Of a stretch of 56,575 nucleotides of DNA, positions 37,735-47,292 are shown piece by piece. The notes beneath the pieces are model-generated. The model saw only the letters and a list, made by a program, of their open reading frames with translations, was not told the DNA's origin and did not search any database. The position numbers and the translations under genes are program-made. The DNA is from Desulfobulbaceae bacterium (GTDB lineage Bacteria > Desulfobacterota > Desulfobulbia > Desulfobulbales > Desulfobulbaceae). The DNA lies in assembly GCA_015484845.1 (NCBI GenBank), contig WFUT01000031.1, positions 1 through 56,575 of the forward strand, in the 5' to 3' direction. Position 1 is the first letter of the stretch. Each line of letters starts with the position of its first letter.

Positions 37735-37860
37735 CCGGCGCAGAGCGCCGGGTGAGGTGTTGCACCGCAGAGCGGTGCAACAAGAGCAACCACCCGCCCG
37801 GGGTTCTGTCACCCGCCCCGGGTGCCACCTCGACCTCGTGACGCCGCTCCGCGGTGTCAC
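37735..37860. other. Cluster of four short hairpins
   Basis: CCGGCG/CGCCGG (37735-37751, loop CAGAG). GTTGCACCG/CGGTGCAAC (37759-37781, loop CAGAG). CCCGGGG/CCCCGGG (37797-37822). GTGACGCCGC/GCGGTGTCAC (37838-37860, with one G-U pair). They fill the gap between the heme-c kinase (leftwards) and DUF47 (rightwards). No T-runs follow. No coding frame explains them. Confidence 0.6.
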
Positions 37861-38064
37861 GTAAGGCTGCTGCCCATTTTCGTTGTTGGTTGTGGCTGTG
37901 ATTCGGAAATCCGGCCCGGGCATGCCGGGTTTATCGATCAAACAGCACCTTTCAGGGTAGCACAAGCCATCCGGCCTGGCAAGGGATGCCGGGCCGGATC
38001 TCCGGATCCGCGGCCAGTTACGACTGACCCGGCCTCTGTTCACTGCCTTCTGGTAAAGAAAGAA

Positions 38065-38093
38065 TTGACAATCTGCATTCTCTTGGATAGCGT
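38065..38093 (+). promoter_or_regulatory. Weak sigma-70 promoter candidate for DUF47-pit
   Basis: TTGACA (38065-38070) is perfect, but the -10 at 17 bases (TAGCGT) matches only half of consensus. It lies 44 bases before the DUF47 ATG. Confidence 0.3.
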
Positions 38094-38136
38094 CGTGTCA
38101 CCTGCGAAAGACAATCCGACTATTCTGGAGGATGTG

Positions 38137-38814
38137 ATGCGAACGTTGATTGCTGATCTTTTTGGGAAATCGCCCTTTGGCCCCATCGTGGAACATAGCA
38201 AGAAGGTTCATGAGTGCGTGGAGTTGCTTTGGCCGCTGATGGAGGCCCTGGTGGCCGAAGAGTATGACACGATCCGCAAGCTGCATTCCAAGATGTCCCG
38301 TCTCGAGCATGAAGCCGACCTGATCAAGCACGAGATCCGCAGTTTCATCTCCAGACGCTATTTCCTTCCCGTTGACCGTTCCGACCTGGTCAACTTCCTG
38401 GCCCGCCAGGAAAAGATCGCTGACCTGGCCGAGGACTTCGCCGTTGTCCTCACCCTCCGTGACACCCGTGTCCATCCTTCCATCCACGACCTTTTTTTCA
38501 GCTATCTGCACCAGGTCTTCCAGGTCAGCGGTACGCTGCTCACCGCGGCGGTGGAGTTCAAGAACCTGGCCGAGGCAGCCTTTGCCGGCGCCGAGGCCGA
38601 GTCGGTCCTGCACCTCATCGAAAACCTGGGCGAAGAGGAATGGAAGAGCGACAAGCTCTCGCGCAAGCTGTCACGCGCCATTTATGCCCTGGAAGGGGAG
38701 GAGGAACTGCTCAATATCCTCTTTTACGAGAAGATGGTGATCATGCTCGGCTCCATTGCCAACCAGGCCGAGAACGCCGGGGACTATCTCCGGGTCATGA
38801 TCGAAAAGCGCTAG
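38137..38814 (+). CDS. DUF47 (PhoU-like) family protein, partner of the phosphate transporter
   Basis: 225 residues from ATG 38137 with GGAGG upstream. All-helical protein of the TIGR00153/DUF47 type: a FGKSPFGPIVEHSKKVHECV start, then metal-binding-like HEADLIKHEI and a C-terminal QAENAGDYLRVMI. DUF47 proteins are encoded with PiT transporters and seem to control them. Here pit follows after about 250 bases. The pair probably imports phosphate. Confidence 0.93.
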   Translation: MRTLIADLFGKSPFGPIVEHSKKVHECVELLWPLMEALVAEEYDTIRKLHSKMSRLEHEADLIKHEIRSFISRRYFLPVDRSDLVNFLARQEKIADLAEDFAVVLTLRDTRVHPSIHDLFFSYLHQVFQVSGTLLTAAVEFKNLAEAAFAGAEAESVLHLIENLGEEEWKSDKLSRKLSRAIYALEGEEELLNILFYEKMVIMLGSIANQAENAGDYLRVMIEKR

Positions 38815-39064
38815 GTACCGGGAAACAGCAGCCAGGGAACGGGGACCGGATCGGCTTGCGCCCGCACCTGCCGCGGGTTCACGGGAAACGGCCTCTCTGT
38901 GCCCCTGGTATATCCTTGCTGTGCCCGGGTGCCGGGAATGCTGGCGTATCCAAAATGTCTGTCCGCAGCGCAAGGGGCGGCGGCATTTTCATGGTTTGTT
39001 GAGGCTGTGACCGGGGCCCCGGTCCAGCTTGGCGGTTTATTGCACAAAGCCTGAGAAGAGAGAA

Positions 39065-40372
39065 ATGGATTTCTATATCATCGGGTTGACGACCCTCCTT
39101 GGCCTGTACATGGCGTGGAACATCGGCGCCAACGACGTGGCAAATTCCATGGCCGACGCCGTGGGATCCAATGCGATTTCCATCCGCAACGCGGTCATTG
39201 CCGCGGGTATCTGCGAGTTCGCCGGCGCGGTCCTGGTCGGCGCCCAGGTCACCAACACCATCCGCAAGGGCATCGTCGACCCGGCCGTGCTCACGTCCCT
39301 GCCGGGTATCACCAGCCAGGATGCGGCCATCATCCTGGTGATCGGCATGTCGGCGGCCCTGCTCTCCGCCGCCTTCTGGCTCCACTTCTCCACCATGTAC
39401 GGCATGCCGGTCTCCACCACCCACTCCATTGTCGGCGCCGTGGCCGGGTTCGGCGTGGTGGCCGCCGGCTGGCACGCGGTCAACTGGATCAAGATGGGGC
39501 AGATCGTTGCCTCCTGGTTCATCTCGCCGGTGGCCGGCGGTATGATGGCCTTTCTCCTCTTCAAGTACATCTCCGGCGCCATCCTCGGCAACGACCGGCC
39601 GGCCCGGGCGGCCATCATTCATATCCCGTTCATCACCTTCCTGCTCACCGTAACGGTCCTGCTGGCCACCATCTACAAGGGGCTCAAGAACGTGATCAAG
39701 GACATCGGCTGGCTCACTGACAGCCGGGCCCTGACCCTGTCGCTCACGGCCTCGCTGCTGGCGGCCGTGGCCTCTTACTTCGTGGCCAGGAGGCGGCTCT
39801 CCGGCCGCGAGAACCGGCCCCTGGGCGAACAGCTCGAGGCCGTTGAACAGATGTTCGTGCCCATGGTGGTGATCAGCTCCTGTTCGGTGGCCTTTGCCCA
39901 CGGCGCCAACGACGTGGCCAACTCGGTGGGGCCCCTGGCCGCCATTGTCCACATTCTCAGAACATCCACCATTGACATGAAGGTGCCGGTGCCGCTCTGG
40001 ATCCTGGCCCTGGGTGGCGGCGGTATCGTGCTCGGGTTGGCCACCTACGGCTACAAGGTCATGATGACCGTGGGCACCAAGATAACCGAGATCACCCCCT
40101 CCCGCGGCGTTGCCGCCGATATCGCGGCCACGGCCACGGTCCTGATCTGCACCCGGCTGTCACTGCCCGTCTCCACCACCCATACCCTGGTGGGCGCCAT
40201 CCTGGGCATCGGGCTTGCGCGCGGGCTCGGCGGTATCAACCGTCACATCGTTACCTCGATCTTCGGCTCCTGGCTCTTCACCGTGCCCGCGGCCGCCATC
40301 ATGTCGGCCATCTTCTTCCTGGCCGGCCGGTTTTTCTTCTTCGATACGCTCCGCCAGGTGATCCATCCCTGA
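39065..40372 (+). CDS. pit: Inorganic phosphate transporter, PiT family
   Basis: 435 residues, about ten to twelve hydrophobic helices. The duplicated PiT signatures are WNIGANDVANSMADAVGS near the start and AFAHGANDVANSVGPLAAI in the second half, each with a later PVSTTHS/PVSTTHT. It imports phosphate with a proton or sodium ion. The ribosome site is weak (GAGA). The last 213 bases overlap the convergent oxoprolinase frame. Its own C-terminus looks normal. Confidence 0.95.
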   Translation: MDFYIIGLTTLLGLYMAWNIGANDVANSMADAVGSNAISIRNAVIAAGICEFAGAVLVGAQVTNTIRKGIVDPAVLTSLPGITSQDAAIILVIGMSAALLSAAFWLHFSTMYGMPVSTTHSIVGAVAGFGVVAAGWHAVNWIKMGQIVASWFISPVAGGMMAFLLFKYISGAILGNDRPARAAIIHIPFITFLLTVTVLLATIYKGLKNVIKDIGWLTDSRALTLSLTASLLAAVASYFVARRRLSGRENRPLGEQLEAVEQMFVPMVVISSCSVAFAHGANDVANSVGPLAAIVHILRTSTIDMKVPVPLWILALGGGGIVLGLATYGYKVMMTVGTKITEITPSRGVAADIAATATVLICTRLSLPVSTTHTLVGAILGIGLARGLGGINRHIVTSIFGSWLFTVPAAAIMSAIFFLAGRFFFFDTLRQVIHP

Positions 40373-43300
40373 GACCGGCCCGAATCCGCCCCCGCCCGGG
40401 GTCTCGATCCGGATCCTGTCGCCCGGCCGGGCCTGGATCTCGTTCTTGGCGCCCAGGCTGATGCGTCGTCCGTCGGCAAAGATGAAGGTGTTGCGCCCCC
40501 GGGCGCCGGGCCTGCCGCCGGCCAGGCCGTAGGGCGCAAAGACCCGTCGCTCCGAGAGGATGGACACCTGCAGCGGTTCGAGGAACTCGATCTCCCGCAC
40601 CAGGCCGTCGCCGCCCCGGTACTGTCCCGCTCCGCCCGATCCCCTGCGGATGGAAAATTCCCTGAGCAGGACCGGGAACCGCTGCTCCAGGACCTCGGGG
40701 TCCGTGATCCTGGTATTGGTCATGTGGGTGTGCACCCCGGACTGGCCATGCCAGGTGGGGCCGGCCCCGGCGCCGCCGCCGATGGTCTCGTAATAGCCGA
40801 AGGTGGCCGAGCCAAAGGTGAGGTTGTTCATGCAGCCCTGGGAGGCCGCGGCCATGCCGAAGGCCCTGAGGACCACGTCAACGATCCGCTGCGAGGTGAG
40901 CACGTTACCGCCCACCACCGCGGCGCGGGGCGAGGGCGCAAGCAGGCTGCCTTCCGGGATCCGGATCCGTACCGGCCGCAGGCAGCCGTCGTTGAGCGGC
41001 AGGTCGGAGCTGATCAGGCAGCGCAGGCAGTAGAGCACCGCCGACCTGGTCACTGCCCGCGGCGCGTTGCAGTTGCCCCAGGTCTCCGGGCCGGTGCCGC
41101 TGAAGTCGAACACCGCGCTGCGGCGGCCGCGGTCGATGGTGAGGGCCAGGCGGATCTCGGTGCCGTCGTCCATGAAGTCGCGGGCGCGGAGCGTGTCCAC
41201 CTCGGCCAGGCCCCGCTCCTGCGACAGCCGGACCAGGCTGCTGCGCACCGCCTCCTCGGCCGCCTCCTGCACATGGCGCATGTAGGCCTGCACGACCTCC
41301 AGGCCGTAGCGCTCCACCATTTCCAGGACCAGCTCCACGCCCTTGGTATTGGCCGCCACCTGGGCCCTCAGGTCGGACAGGTTGTCGGCCAGCCGCCTGC
41401 TGCCGCTGCTCTGCGGCCGGCCGGGCCCGGGCCTGGTCCGGCCCGGGGCCAGGAGCAGGCTGCGGACCGTCTCTTCCTGGAAGACCCCGTCCCGGACCAG
41501 CTTGCAGGATTCGATGCAGGCCCCTTCCTCGGCCAGGGTTTTTGAGTTCGGCGGCATGGAGCCGGGCGAGATGCCGCCGATGTCGGCATGATGGCCGCGG
41601 CTGGCCAGCCAGAAGATGATCTGTTCCTCTCGGAAGACCGGGGTGATCACCGTCATGTCGGGCAGGTGACTGCCGCCGGCCGCCGGATGGTTGGAAAGGA
41701 GCACGTCGCCGGGCCGGATGTCGCTGCCCCGCAGCCGGATCTGCGCCCTGACCGCCTCGCCCATGGAGCCGAGATGGATGGGCACGTGGGGTGCGTTGGC
41801 CACCAGCTCGCCGGAGGCGCTGAACAGGGCGCAGGAGAAGTCCCGCCGCTCCTTGATGTTGGTGGAGATGGCCGTCTTCTCCAGCATCCGGCCCATCTGC
41901 TCGGCAATGGACATGAACAGGTTGCTGAAGATGGCCAGTTGCACCGGATCGACCCTGGTCGTTGCCGCCGGTGCGGCATGTTCCGGCTCCACCGTGATCT
42001 TCACGTCCCCGTATTTGGTGATCCTGGCCGTGCAGCGCGGCTCCACCAGGATGGTGGTGGTATCCTGGACCAGGATGGCGGGCCCGGCGATGGCATGGGC
42101 GGGAGGCAGGGCCTCCAGCCGGTAGACCGGTGTTTTGTGCCAGTGCCCGTCGAGATAACAGGGCCGGGTGCCGAGCAGGGCGGCGCGGGGATCTTCCGCG
42201 GTGTCGGGAGGCCGGTGGCGCCGCAGGCCGTTGGTCCTGCCCCTGGAGCGGACCCGCAGGTCCTGGACCAGGATGTCACGCCCCTGCAGGGAAAAGCCGA
42301 ACTCCCGTTGGTAGGCCCGGCAGAAGGCGCCGGCAAAGTCATGGTCATGGGGCTGTGCGATCATCAGGGGCGTGTCCGTGCCCTGGTAGCGGAGGTTGAG
42401 AAACCGCTGCGTGGTGATGGCGGCCTCGGCAAAACCCTGCTCGCGCAGCTCCTGCCGTGTCTGTTCCGCCAGCCTGTCCAGGGTGGCGTGGACCTGCTGC
42501 ATCGCGTCCGGGGTCAGCACCAGGGAAGCGGGCTGCTGGCGTTCGCTGACCACGTCGGCCCGGCCGATACCGTAGGCCGACAGGATGCCGGAGAAGCGGT
42601 GGATGAAGATCTTCCTGATACCCAGCTTGCGGGCAATGCCACAGCAGTGCTGGGGTCCGGCGCCGCCGAACGTGGCCAGCACGTGCTCCTTGATATCAAA
42701 GCCGCGCTGGACCGAGATCTCCCGGATGGGCCGGACCATGACCTCGTTGGCCACGTCGATGAAGCCCTGGGCCACCTCTTCCACGGTGAACGGGGGCAGG
42801 CCCTTTGCCCGGTAGGCGGCATTGATTCTCTCTGTCAGGTCGGCCATGGCCTGCCAGGCCGCCTCCCGGTCCAGGGGCTGGTCCTCGCTGGGGCCGAAGA
42901 TGCGGGGAAAGAAGTCGGCCTGGATCCGGCCCAGGACCAGGTTGGCGTCGGTGATGGCCAGGTGGCCGTTCTTCCGGTAGCAGACCGGGCCGGGATGGGC
43001 GCCGGCCGAATCCGGGCCCACCACGAACATGTTGTTGGCAAAGAAGAGGCGGCTGCCGCCGCCGGCGGCCACGGTCCTGATGTCGAGCTGCGGCGCCTGG
43101 ATGCGGACGCCGGCGGTCTCGTTTTCCATGCGCAGCTCGTAGTCGCCGGCAAAGCGGGACACGTCGGTGGAGGTACCGCCCATGTCGAACCCGATAACCG
43201 GCCGGCCATCCAGGGGGTCAAAGGCGGTGCTGGCGTAGCCGACAACGCCGCCGGCAGGGCCGGAGAGTATGGCCCGGGAACCGCTGAACCGGCCGGCGTC

Positions 43301-44134
43301 GGTGAGGCCGCCGTCCGACTGCATGAAGAGCAGGCTGGTCTGTCGCAGCCGGCCCCTGAACCGTTGCCGGAACCCGGCCAGGTAGGCGCGGATATGAGGG
43401 TTGAGGTAGGCGTCCACCAGGGTGGTGTCCCCCCGGGCCACGATCCTGGTCATGGGCATGACCTCGCTGGAGAGCGAGACCTGGGTAAAACCCATCTCCC
43501 GGGCCAGGCGGCCGGCGGCCTGCTCGTGGCCGGGCCAGGCATGGCCGTGCATGAAGACAATGGCCACGCTGGTGATGCCGCGGGCCAGGATCTTTTCCAG
43601 GTCAGCGCGCAGGGCGGCACGGTCGAGGGGACGCAGGACCAGGAAGCGCTCGCCGGTGACGCCGCGGACCACACCCCCGGGGTCGTGCTCCTCGTCCGGC
43701 CCAAGCAGCCTGATCCGTTCGTCCACCTCCACCACCTCCCGGTGGAGGATCTCGGGCCGGCGGATCTCCAGGTCAAAGAGATCGGGCCGCTCCTGGTAGC
43801 CGATGCGCAGGATGTCGCCAAAACCCCGGGTGACCAGCAGGGCGCAGGGCGCGCCTTTTCTCTCCAGCAGGGCATTGGTGGCCACCGTGGTGCCCATGCG
43901 GATCCAGTCGATACATTCCTCGTCCACCTGGTCCGGGGACACGGGGTGGCCGAGCACCTCCTCCAGGATGCGGCGGATGCCCTCCCTGGGCGCGTCCTCG
44001 TAGTTGTCCGGGTCCTCGGACAGCAGCTTGACGATCCTGAATCCCGGCTCGCCGGGAACCTCGGCATAGACATCGGTGAAGGTGCCGCCCCGGTCGATGG
44101 AGAAGCGGAACCCATTTAGTGGTTTTACGACCAT
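40160..44134 (-). CDS. 5-oxoprolinase/hydantoinase, fused A and B domains
   Basis: 1324 residues from ATG 44134 (AAAGG upstream). The HyuA half (about 1-690) starts with [13 protein letters not shown] and has [15 protein letters not shown] and [14 protein letters not shown] (ASKHA fold). The HyuB half follows with [18 protein letters not shown] and ends near [12 protein letters not shown]. It would open 5-oxoproline or a similar cyclic amide with ATP. Family members normally stop soon after the GGGGFG motif. Here about 75 further charged residues are read from the antisense of pit, suggesting that the original stop was lost. Confidence 0.88.
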   Translation of the reverse strand: MVVKPLNGFRFSIDRGGTFTDVYAEVPGEPGFRIVKLLSEDPDNYEDAPREGIRRILEEVLGHPVSPDQVDEECIDWIRMGTTVATNALLERKGAPCALLVTRGFGDILRIGYQERPDLFDLEIRRPEILHREVVEVDERIRLLGPDEEHDPGGVVRGVTGERFLVLRPLDRAALRADLEKILARGITSVAIVFMHGHAWPGHEQAAGRLAREMGFTQVSLSSEVMPMTRIVARGDTTLVDAYLNPHIRAYLAGFRQRFRGRLRQTSLLFMQSDGGLTDAGRFSGSRAILSGPAGGVVGYASTAFDPLDGRPVIGFDMGGTSTDVSRFAGDYELRMENETAGVRIQAPQLDIRTVAAGGGSRLFFANNMFVVGPDSAGAHPGPVCYRKNGHLAITDANLVLGRIQADFFPRIFGPSEDQPLDREAAWQAMADLTERINAAYRAKGLPPFTVEEVAQGFIDVANEVMVRPIREISVQRGFDIKEHVLATFGGAGPQHCCGIARKLGIRKIFIHRFSGILSAYGIGRADVVSERQQPASLVLTPDAMQQVHATLDRLAEQTRQELREQGFAEAAITTQRFLNLRYQGTDTPLMIAQPHDHDFAGAFCRAYQREFGFSLQGRDILVQDLRVRSRGRTNGLRRHRPPDTAEDPRAALLGTRPCYLDGHWHKTPVYRLEALPPAHAIAGPAILVQDTTTILVEPRCTARITKYGDVKITVEPEHAAPAATTRVDPVQLAIFSNLFMSIAEQMGRMLEKTAISTNIKERRDFSCALFSASGELVANAPHVPIHLGSMGEAVRAQIRLRGSDIRPGDVLLSNHPAAGGSHLPDMTVITPVFREEQIIFWLASRGHHADIGGISPGSMPPNSKTLAEEGACIESCKLVRDGVFQEETVRSLLLAPGRTRPGPGRPQSSGSRRLADNLSDLRAQVAANTKGVELVLEMVERYGLEVVQAYMRHVQEAAEEAVRSSLVRLSQERGLAEVDTLRARDFMDDGTEIRLALTIDRGRRSAVFDFSGTGPETWGNCNAPRAVTRSAVLYCLRCLISSDLPLNDGCLRPVRIRIPEGSLLAPSPRAAVVGGNVLTSQRIVDVVLRAFGMAAASQGCMNNLTFGSATFGYYETIGGGAGAGPTWHGQSGVHTHMTNTRITDPEVLEQRFPVLLREFSIRRGSGGAGQYRGGDGLVREIEFLEPLQVSILSERRVFAPYGLAGGRPGARGRNTFIFADGRRISLGAKNEIQARPGDRIRIETPGGGGFGPVSGMDHLAERIEEEKPAGQEEDGRHDGGRGHGEEPGAEDRGNDVTVDTAEPARKPDAQDGAHQGMGGGDGQ

Positions 44135-44280
44135 GGCCTTTGTGCTAGAGTGGAAAGAAACCGGCACGGCTGGACCGTCTTGCAGGCCACAGCCGCAGCC
44201 GGCCATGAAAATCCGGCGCTCTTTTCACCATGGGCCGGTATGTCCGGAATGGACGGCAGACCCTGCGCCCCGGAATACCC

Positions 44281-44309
44281 TTGACACCCGTTGCCGGGCC
44301 TGGTATCAG
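44281..44309 (+). promoter_or_regulatory. Sigma-70 promoter for the secreted protein gene
   Basis: TTGACA (44281-44286), 17-base spacer, TATCAG (44304-44309). It lies about 50 bases before the ATG at 44367 and is divergent from the oxoprolinase. Confidence 0.55.
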
Positions 44310-44366
44310 ACGGCAACCCGGCATGGCCCATGCGGGCGCGGGAGAACCTCTCCGGAACGGTATAGC

Positions 44367-44999
44367 ATGTTGCGAATCTATCTGTATAGTATTTTTGTGT
44401 TTTTATTGCTCTGCCCCGTCGCGGCCATCCCTGCGCATGCAGGGGAACAGGCCTCTTCGCCGGCAGTGGCCCGGGATGACGTCCTGGTGACCATCAGGGA
44501 GGCGATCAGGCAGTACCGGGCCGGCGATTATGCCGGCGCCGTCTCCAACCTGGACTACGCCTCCCAGCTTATCCGGCAGAAGAAGAGCGAGAAGATGAAG
44601 GAACTGCTGCCGCCGCCGCTCGCCGGCTGGCAGGCCGGCGAGGCCACGGCCCAGGTCATGGGCACGGCGGTCTTCGGCGGCGCGCTCACGGTCAGCCGGG
44701 AATATAAAAAGGGATCCTCCTCGGTGTCCATAGAAATTGTCTCGGATTCGCCTGTCCTGCAGCAGGTGATGATGATGATCAAGAATCCCATGTTCGCCGG
44801 TGCCGGCGGCGGTCACCTGGAGACGATCAAGGGCCAGCGGGCCATTGTCAAGTACGATGGCAAGAGCCATAGCGGCGATGTCAACATCGTTGTCGCCGGC
44901 CGATTCATGGTCACGGTCAAGGGACGGCAGGTGGCAAAGGATGACCTGGTGGCCTACACCAGGGCCATTGACTTCAAGGCCCTGGCCGGCGGCTCCTGA
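44367..44999 (+). CDS. Secreted protein of unknown function
   Basis: 210 residues. A clear Sec signal (MLRIYLYSIFVFLLLCPVAA, cut near AHA-GEQ). Then a helical segment with IREAIRQYRAGDYAGAVSNL and QLIRQKKSEKMKELLPPPLAGW, and a beta-rich remainder (SIEIVSDSPVL, RAIVKYDGKSHSGDVNIVV). Similar exported proteins occur in Geobacter-like bacteria, to my recollection, without assigned function. It has its own promoter and a downstream hairpin terminator at 45139-45193. Confidence 0.8.
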   Translation: MLRIYLYSIFVFLLLCPVAAIPAHAGEQASSPAVARDDVLVTIREAIRQYRAGDYAGAVSNLDYASQLIRQKKSEKMKELLPPPLAGWQAGEATAQVMGTAVFGGALTVSREYKKGSSSVSIEIVSDSPVLQQVMMMIKNPMFAGAGGGHLETIKGQRAIVKYDGKSHSGDVNIVVAGRFMVTVKGRQVAKDDLVAYTRAIDFKALAGGS

Positions 45000-45138
45000 C
45001 GGGCGTACCGGCGTACCGGCCGTCTCCGGGTCCTGAAAGAGGACAGGCGCCCCTGCCGGCAGCCGTTTCCGCGGAAAGGGGAGCAAGGAAGCGATTCTCC
45101 CGGGGAGTGCCGCAGAGGTTTTTCCCGTGCGAGAACGG

Positions 45139-45193
45139 AACCCCTGTTACACCTGGTGTAGAATTGGCCTTCTTCCGGTAACAGGGGTTTTTT
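45139..45193 (+). terminator. Intrinsic terminator with a nested hairpin
   Basis: AACCCCTGTTAC (45139-45150) pairs with GTAACAGGGGTT (45178-45189), followed by a T-run to 45193. The loop contains a second palindrome, ACACCTGGTGT. It is placed 139 bases after the secreted protein gene. Confidence 0.75.
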
Positions 45194-45196
45194 ATC

Positions 45197-45240
45197 GCCT
45201 GGATCCTGCGGTTGGTAATTGGGATGTGCAGGATTTAGGT
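45197..45240. repeat. Reduced copy D of the palindromic repeat (ends only)
   Basis: GCCTGGATCCTGCG (45197-45210) and TGCAGGATTTAGGT (45227-45240) are the two terminal repeats of the family with almost all of the core missing. The right end is a perfect 14/14 match to the family end; the left is degenerate. Confidence 0.6.
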
Positions 45241-45351
45241 TTCAGGGGAAAACAGAAGCCAGAGGACAGAAACCAGACGAGTCAGCACCTGCGGCAGGGG
45301 ACGGCAACGGATCCGCCGGCAGGCGCGTTGCCCTGATTTCGGGAGAGAAAC

Positions 45352-45537
45352 GTGGCTGCAGAGAGGGAGAACAGCAGACAGCAGTATAACCGGCCCATCA
45401 CCGACGAGGCGATCTTCAAGGTCACCAAGGAGATCGTGGTCAAGTTCATCGAGGTGGGCCGCCTGACACCGGCGAATTTCGAAGAGGCCTACGAGAAGAT
45501 CTATGCCACGGTCAAACGGTCGGTGCGCGACGAATGA
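45352..45537 (+). CDS. Small conserved protein upstream of mpl, unknown function
   Basis: 61 residues from a GTG at 45352 with GGGAGAG upstream. Mostly helical: DEAIFKVTKEIVVKFIEVGR, then LTPANFEEAYEKIYATVKRS. It has no signal and no cysteines. The stop overlaps the mpl start (ATGA), so the two are translationally coupled. Comparable small proteins are found near cell-wall or conjugative-type genes. I cannot name a function. Confidence 0.75.
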   Translation: MAAERENSRQQYNRPITDEAIFKVTKEIVVKFIEVGRLTPANFEEAYEKIYATVKRSVRDE

Positions 45538-46976
45538 GCGATGCGGCACGGCTTGACCCGGCGCTGAACCGGCTGCCGGCGGAGGTGGAGCACATCCACG
45601 TCATGGGGATCTGCGGTACCGGCATGGCCGCCCTGGCCGCGATGCTGCAGGAACAGGGCTTCCGGGTCACCGGCTCGGACAGCAACGTCTATCCCCCCAT
45701 GTCCGATTTCCTGGCCGAGGCCGGGATCAGGGTGATGGACGGCTATGGCGCCGCTAACCTGGAGCCGCGGCCGGACCTGGTCATTGTCGGTAATGTCATC
45801 CGGGCTGTCAACCCCGAGGCCCTGCGCCTGGCCGAACTGGAGATCCCCTATCTCTCCATGCCCCAGGCCCTGGCCTCCTTTTTCCTCCACCGCCGCAGGC
45901 CCCTGGTGGTGGCCGGGACCCACGGCAAGACCACCACTTCCTCGCTGCTGGCCACGGTCCTGCACCGGGCCGGCGCCGCGCCCGGCTTCATGATCGGCGG
46001 CATTGTCGAGGCCTTTGGCCGCAACTCGCTGGTCGGTTCCGGTCCCTGGTTTGTTGTCGAGGGCGACGAGTATGACACCGCCTTTTTCAACAAGGTCTCC
46101 AAGTTTCTTCATTACCAGCCCCACTGCGCCATCCTCACCTCCATCGAGTTCGACCATGCCGATATCTTCACCGATCTCGACATGATCAGGGACTCGTTTG
46201 CCCGCTTTGTCCGATTGATTCCCGAAGACGGCGCACTGGTGGCCTGTCTCGATGACCCGGTGGTTGCCGACATCAGTGGCCAGGCCGCCTGCCCGGTGAT
46301 CTCCTATGGCACGGGCGACCAGTGTCGCTGGCAGCTCCGGGACCTGGAGGTGCGGGGGCTGAACAGCCGTTTCACCGTCCACCGGGCCGGCCACCTGTTC
46401 GGCCGCTTCACCCTGCCCATGCCCGGCCTGCACAACGGCCTCAACGCCCTCGCCGTCATCGCCCTCATGGACCACCTCGGCTTTGCCGCCGACACCATCG
46501 GCGTCGGCCTGGCCTCCTTCGAGGGGGTCCGGCGGCGGCAGCAGGTGCGCGGCGTGGCCGCCGGCGTCACCGTGATCGACGATTTCGCCCACCATCCCAC
46601 CGCGGTCCGGGAGACGGTCCGCGCCCTGCGCCTGGCCTGGCCCGGCCGCCGGCTGATCGTGGTCTTCGAGCCCAGGACCAATTCCAGCCGCCGCGCCATA
46701 TTCCAGGACCAGTACGCGCACGCCTTTGCCGACGCCGACCTGGTGCTGGTGCGGGAGCACGTTCCCCTGGACAACGTGCCGGCCGACGAGCAGTTTTCCT
46801 CGTCCCGCCTGGTCCATGACCTGCAGGCCCAGGGACAGCAGGCCCACTACTTTCCTGATACCGACGCGATCCTCGACCATCTCGGCCTCCACTGCCGGCA
46901 GGGGGACGTGGTCGCCATCCTCTCCAATGGCGGATTTGATAATATCCACCAACGGTTACTGTCTCGTCTGCAGTGA
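45534..46976 (+). CDS. mpl: UDP-N-acetylmuramate:tripeptide ligase (murein peptide ligase)
   Basis: 480 residues of the Mur ligase family. It has an N-terminal HVMGICGTGMAALA, the ATP loop GTHGKTTTSS, a central domain with VVEGDEYDTAFFNK, and a C-terminal domain with DDFAHHPTAVRETVRAL. It joins recycled L-Ala-D-Glu-meso-Dap tripeptide to UDP-MurNAc, so it recycles cell wall. Distinguished from MurC by HVMGICGTGM and EGDEYDTAFFNK. It overlaps the preceding small gene by four bases. Confidence 0.93.
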   Translation: MSDAARLDPALNRLPAEVEHIHVMGICGTGMAALAAMLQEQGFRVTGSDSNVYPPMSDFLAEAGIRVMDGYGAANLEPRPDLVIVGNVIRAVNPEALRLAELEIPYLSMPQALASFFLHRRRPLVVAGTHGKTTTSSLLATVLHRAGAAPGFMIGGIVEAFGRNSLVGSGPWFVVEGDEYDTAFFNKVSKFLHYQPHCAILTSIEFDHADIFTDLDMIRDSFARFVRLIPEDGALVACLDDPVVADISGQAACPVISYGTGDQCRWQLRDLEVRGLNSRFTVHRAGHLFGRFTLPMPGLHNGLNALAVIALMDHLGFAADTIGVGLASFEGVRRRQQVRGVAAGVTVIDDFAHHPTAVRETVRALRLAWPGRRLIVVFEPRTNSSRRAIFQDQYAHAFADADLVLVREHVPLDNVPADEQFSSSRLVHDLQAQGQQAHYFPDTDAILDHLGLHCRQGDVVAILSNGGFDNIHQRLLSRLQ

Positions 46977-46982
46977 TTTATC

Positions 46983-47012
46983 TTGACAGGCGGCCCGGCC
47001 TGGATGTATACA
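46983..47012 (+). promoter_or_regulatory. Sigma-70 promoter of the pnt operon
   Basis: TTGACA (46983-46988), 18-base spacer, TATACA (47007-47012). It starts seven bases after the mpl stop. The transcript would have a leader of about 270 bases before pntAA. Confidence 0.65.
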
Positions 47013-47292
47013 ATTCTGAATAGTCATTCATTATCTTTGCGGGAACTGTACCCGTGATTCCGGCCTGTCCGCAGGAGCCGCCGGATATACCGGGCCCATC
47101 AGCCGGTCCCGGCGCGCGGTGCGGCGATGCCGGCAGTCTCTCCCAGCCGTCCCGCTTCCGCATGTCGCGCCTCCATGGCCCGGGATACCTGCGAGAGCCT
47201 GCGCCCTGATTCACGTCACACGACCCGGCGGCGAGGTCGATCCGGCCTGGCTTCCGGGGATCAGTCTTTCTGTTACGACAAGGAGTTGCTCA
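47013..47292 (+). other. Long pnt leader, no gene seen
   Basis: GC-rich sequence between the promoter and pntAA. A short GTG frame from about 47055 has no ribosome site. I see no riboswitch fold that I recognise. Confidence 0.4.

Noticed and set aside
37721-37737. AATTGAAAC next to a hairpin, resembling the end of some CRISPR repeats
   Set aside because: It occurs once; there is no second repeat, no spacer pattern and no cas gene.
47055-47211. Leader peptide from a GTG upstream of pntAA
   Set aside because: No ribosome site and an arbitrary composition rich in Pro and Gly.
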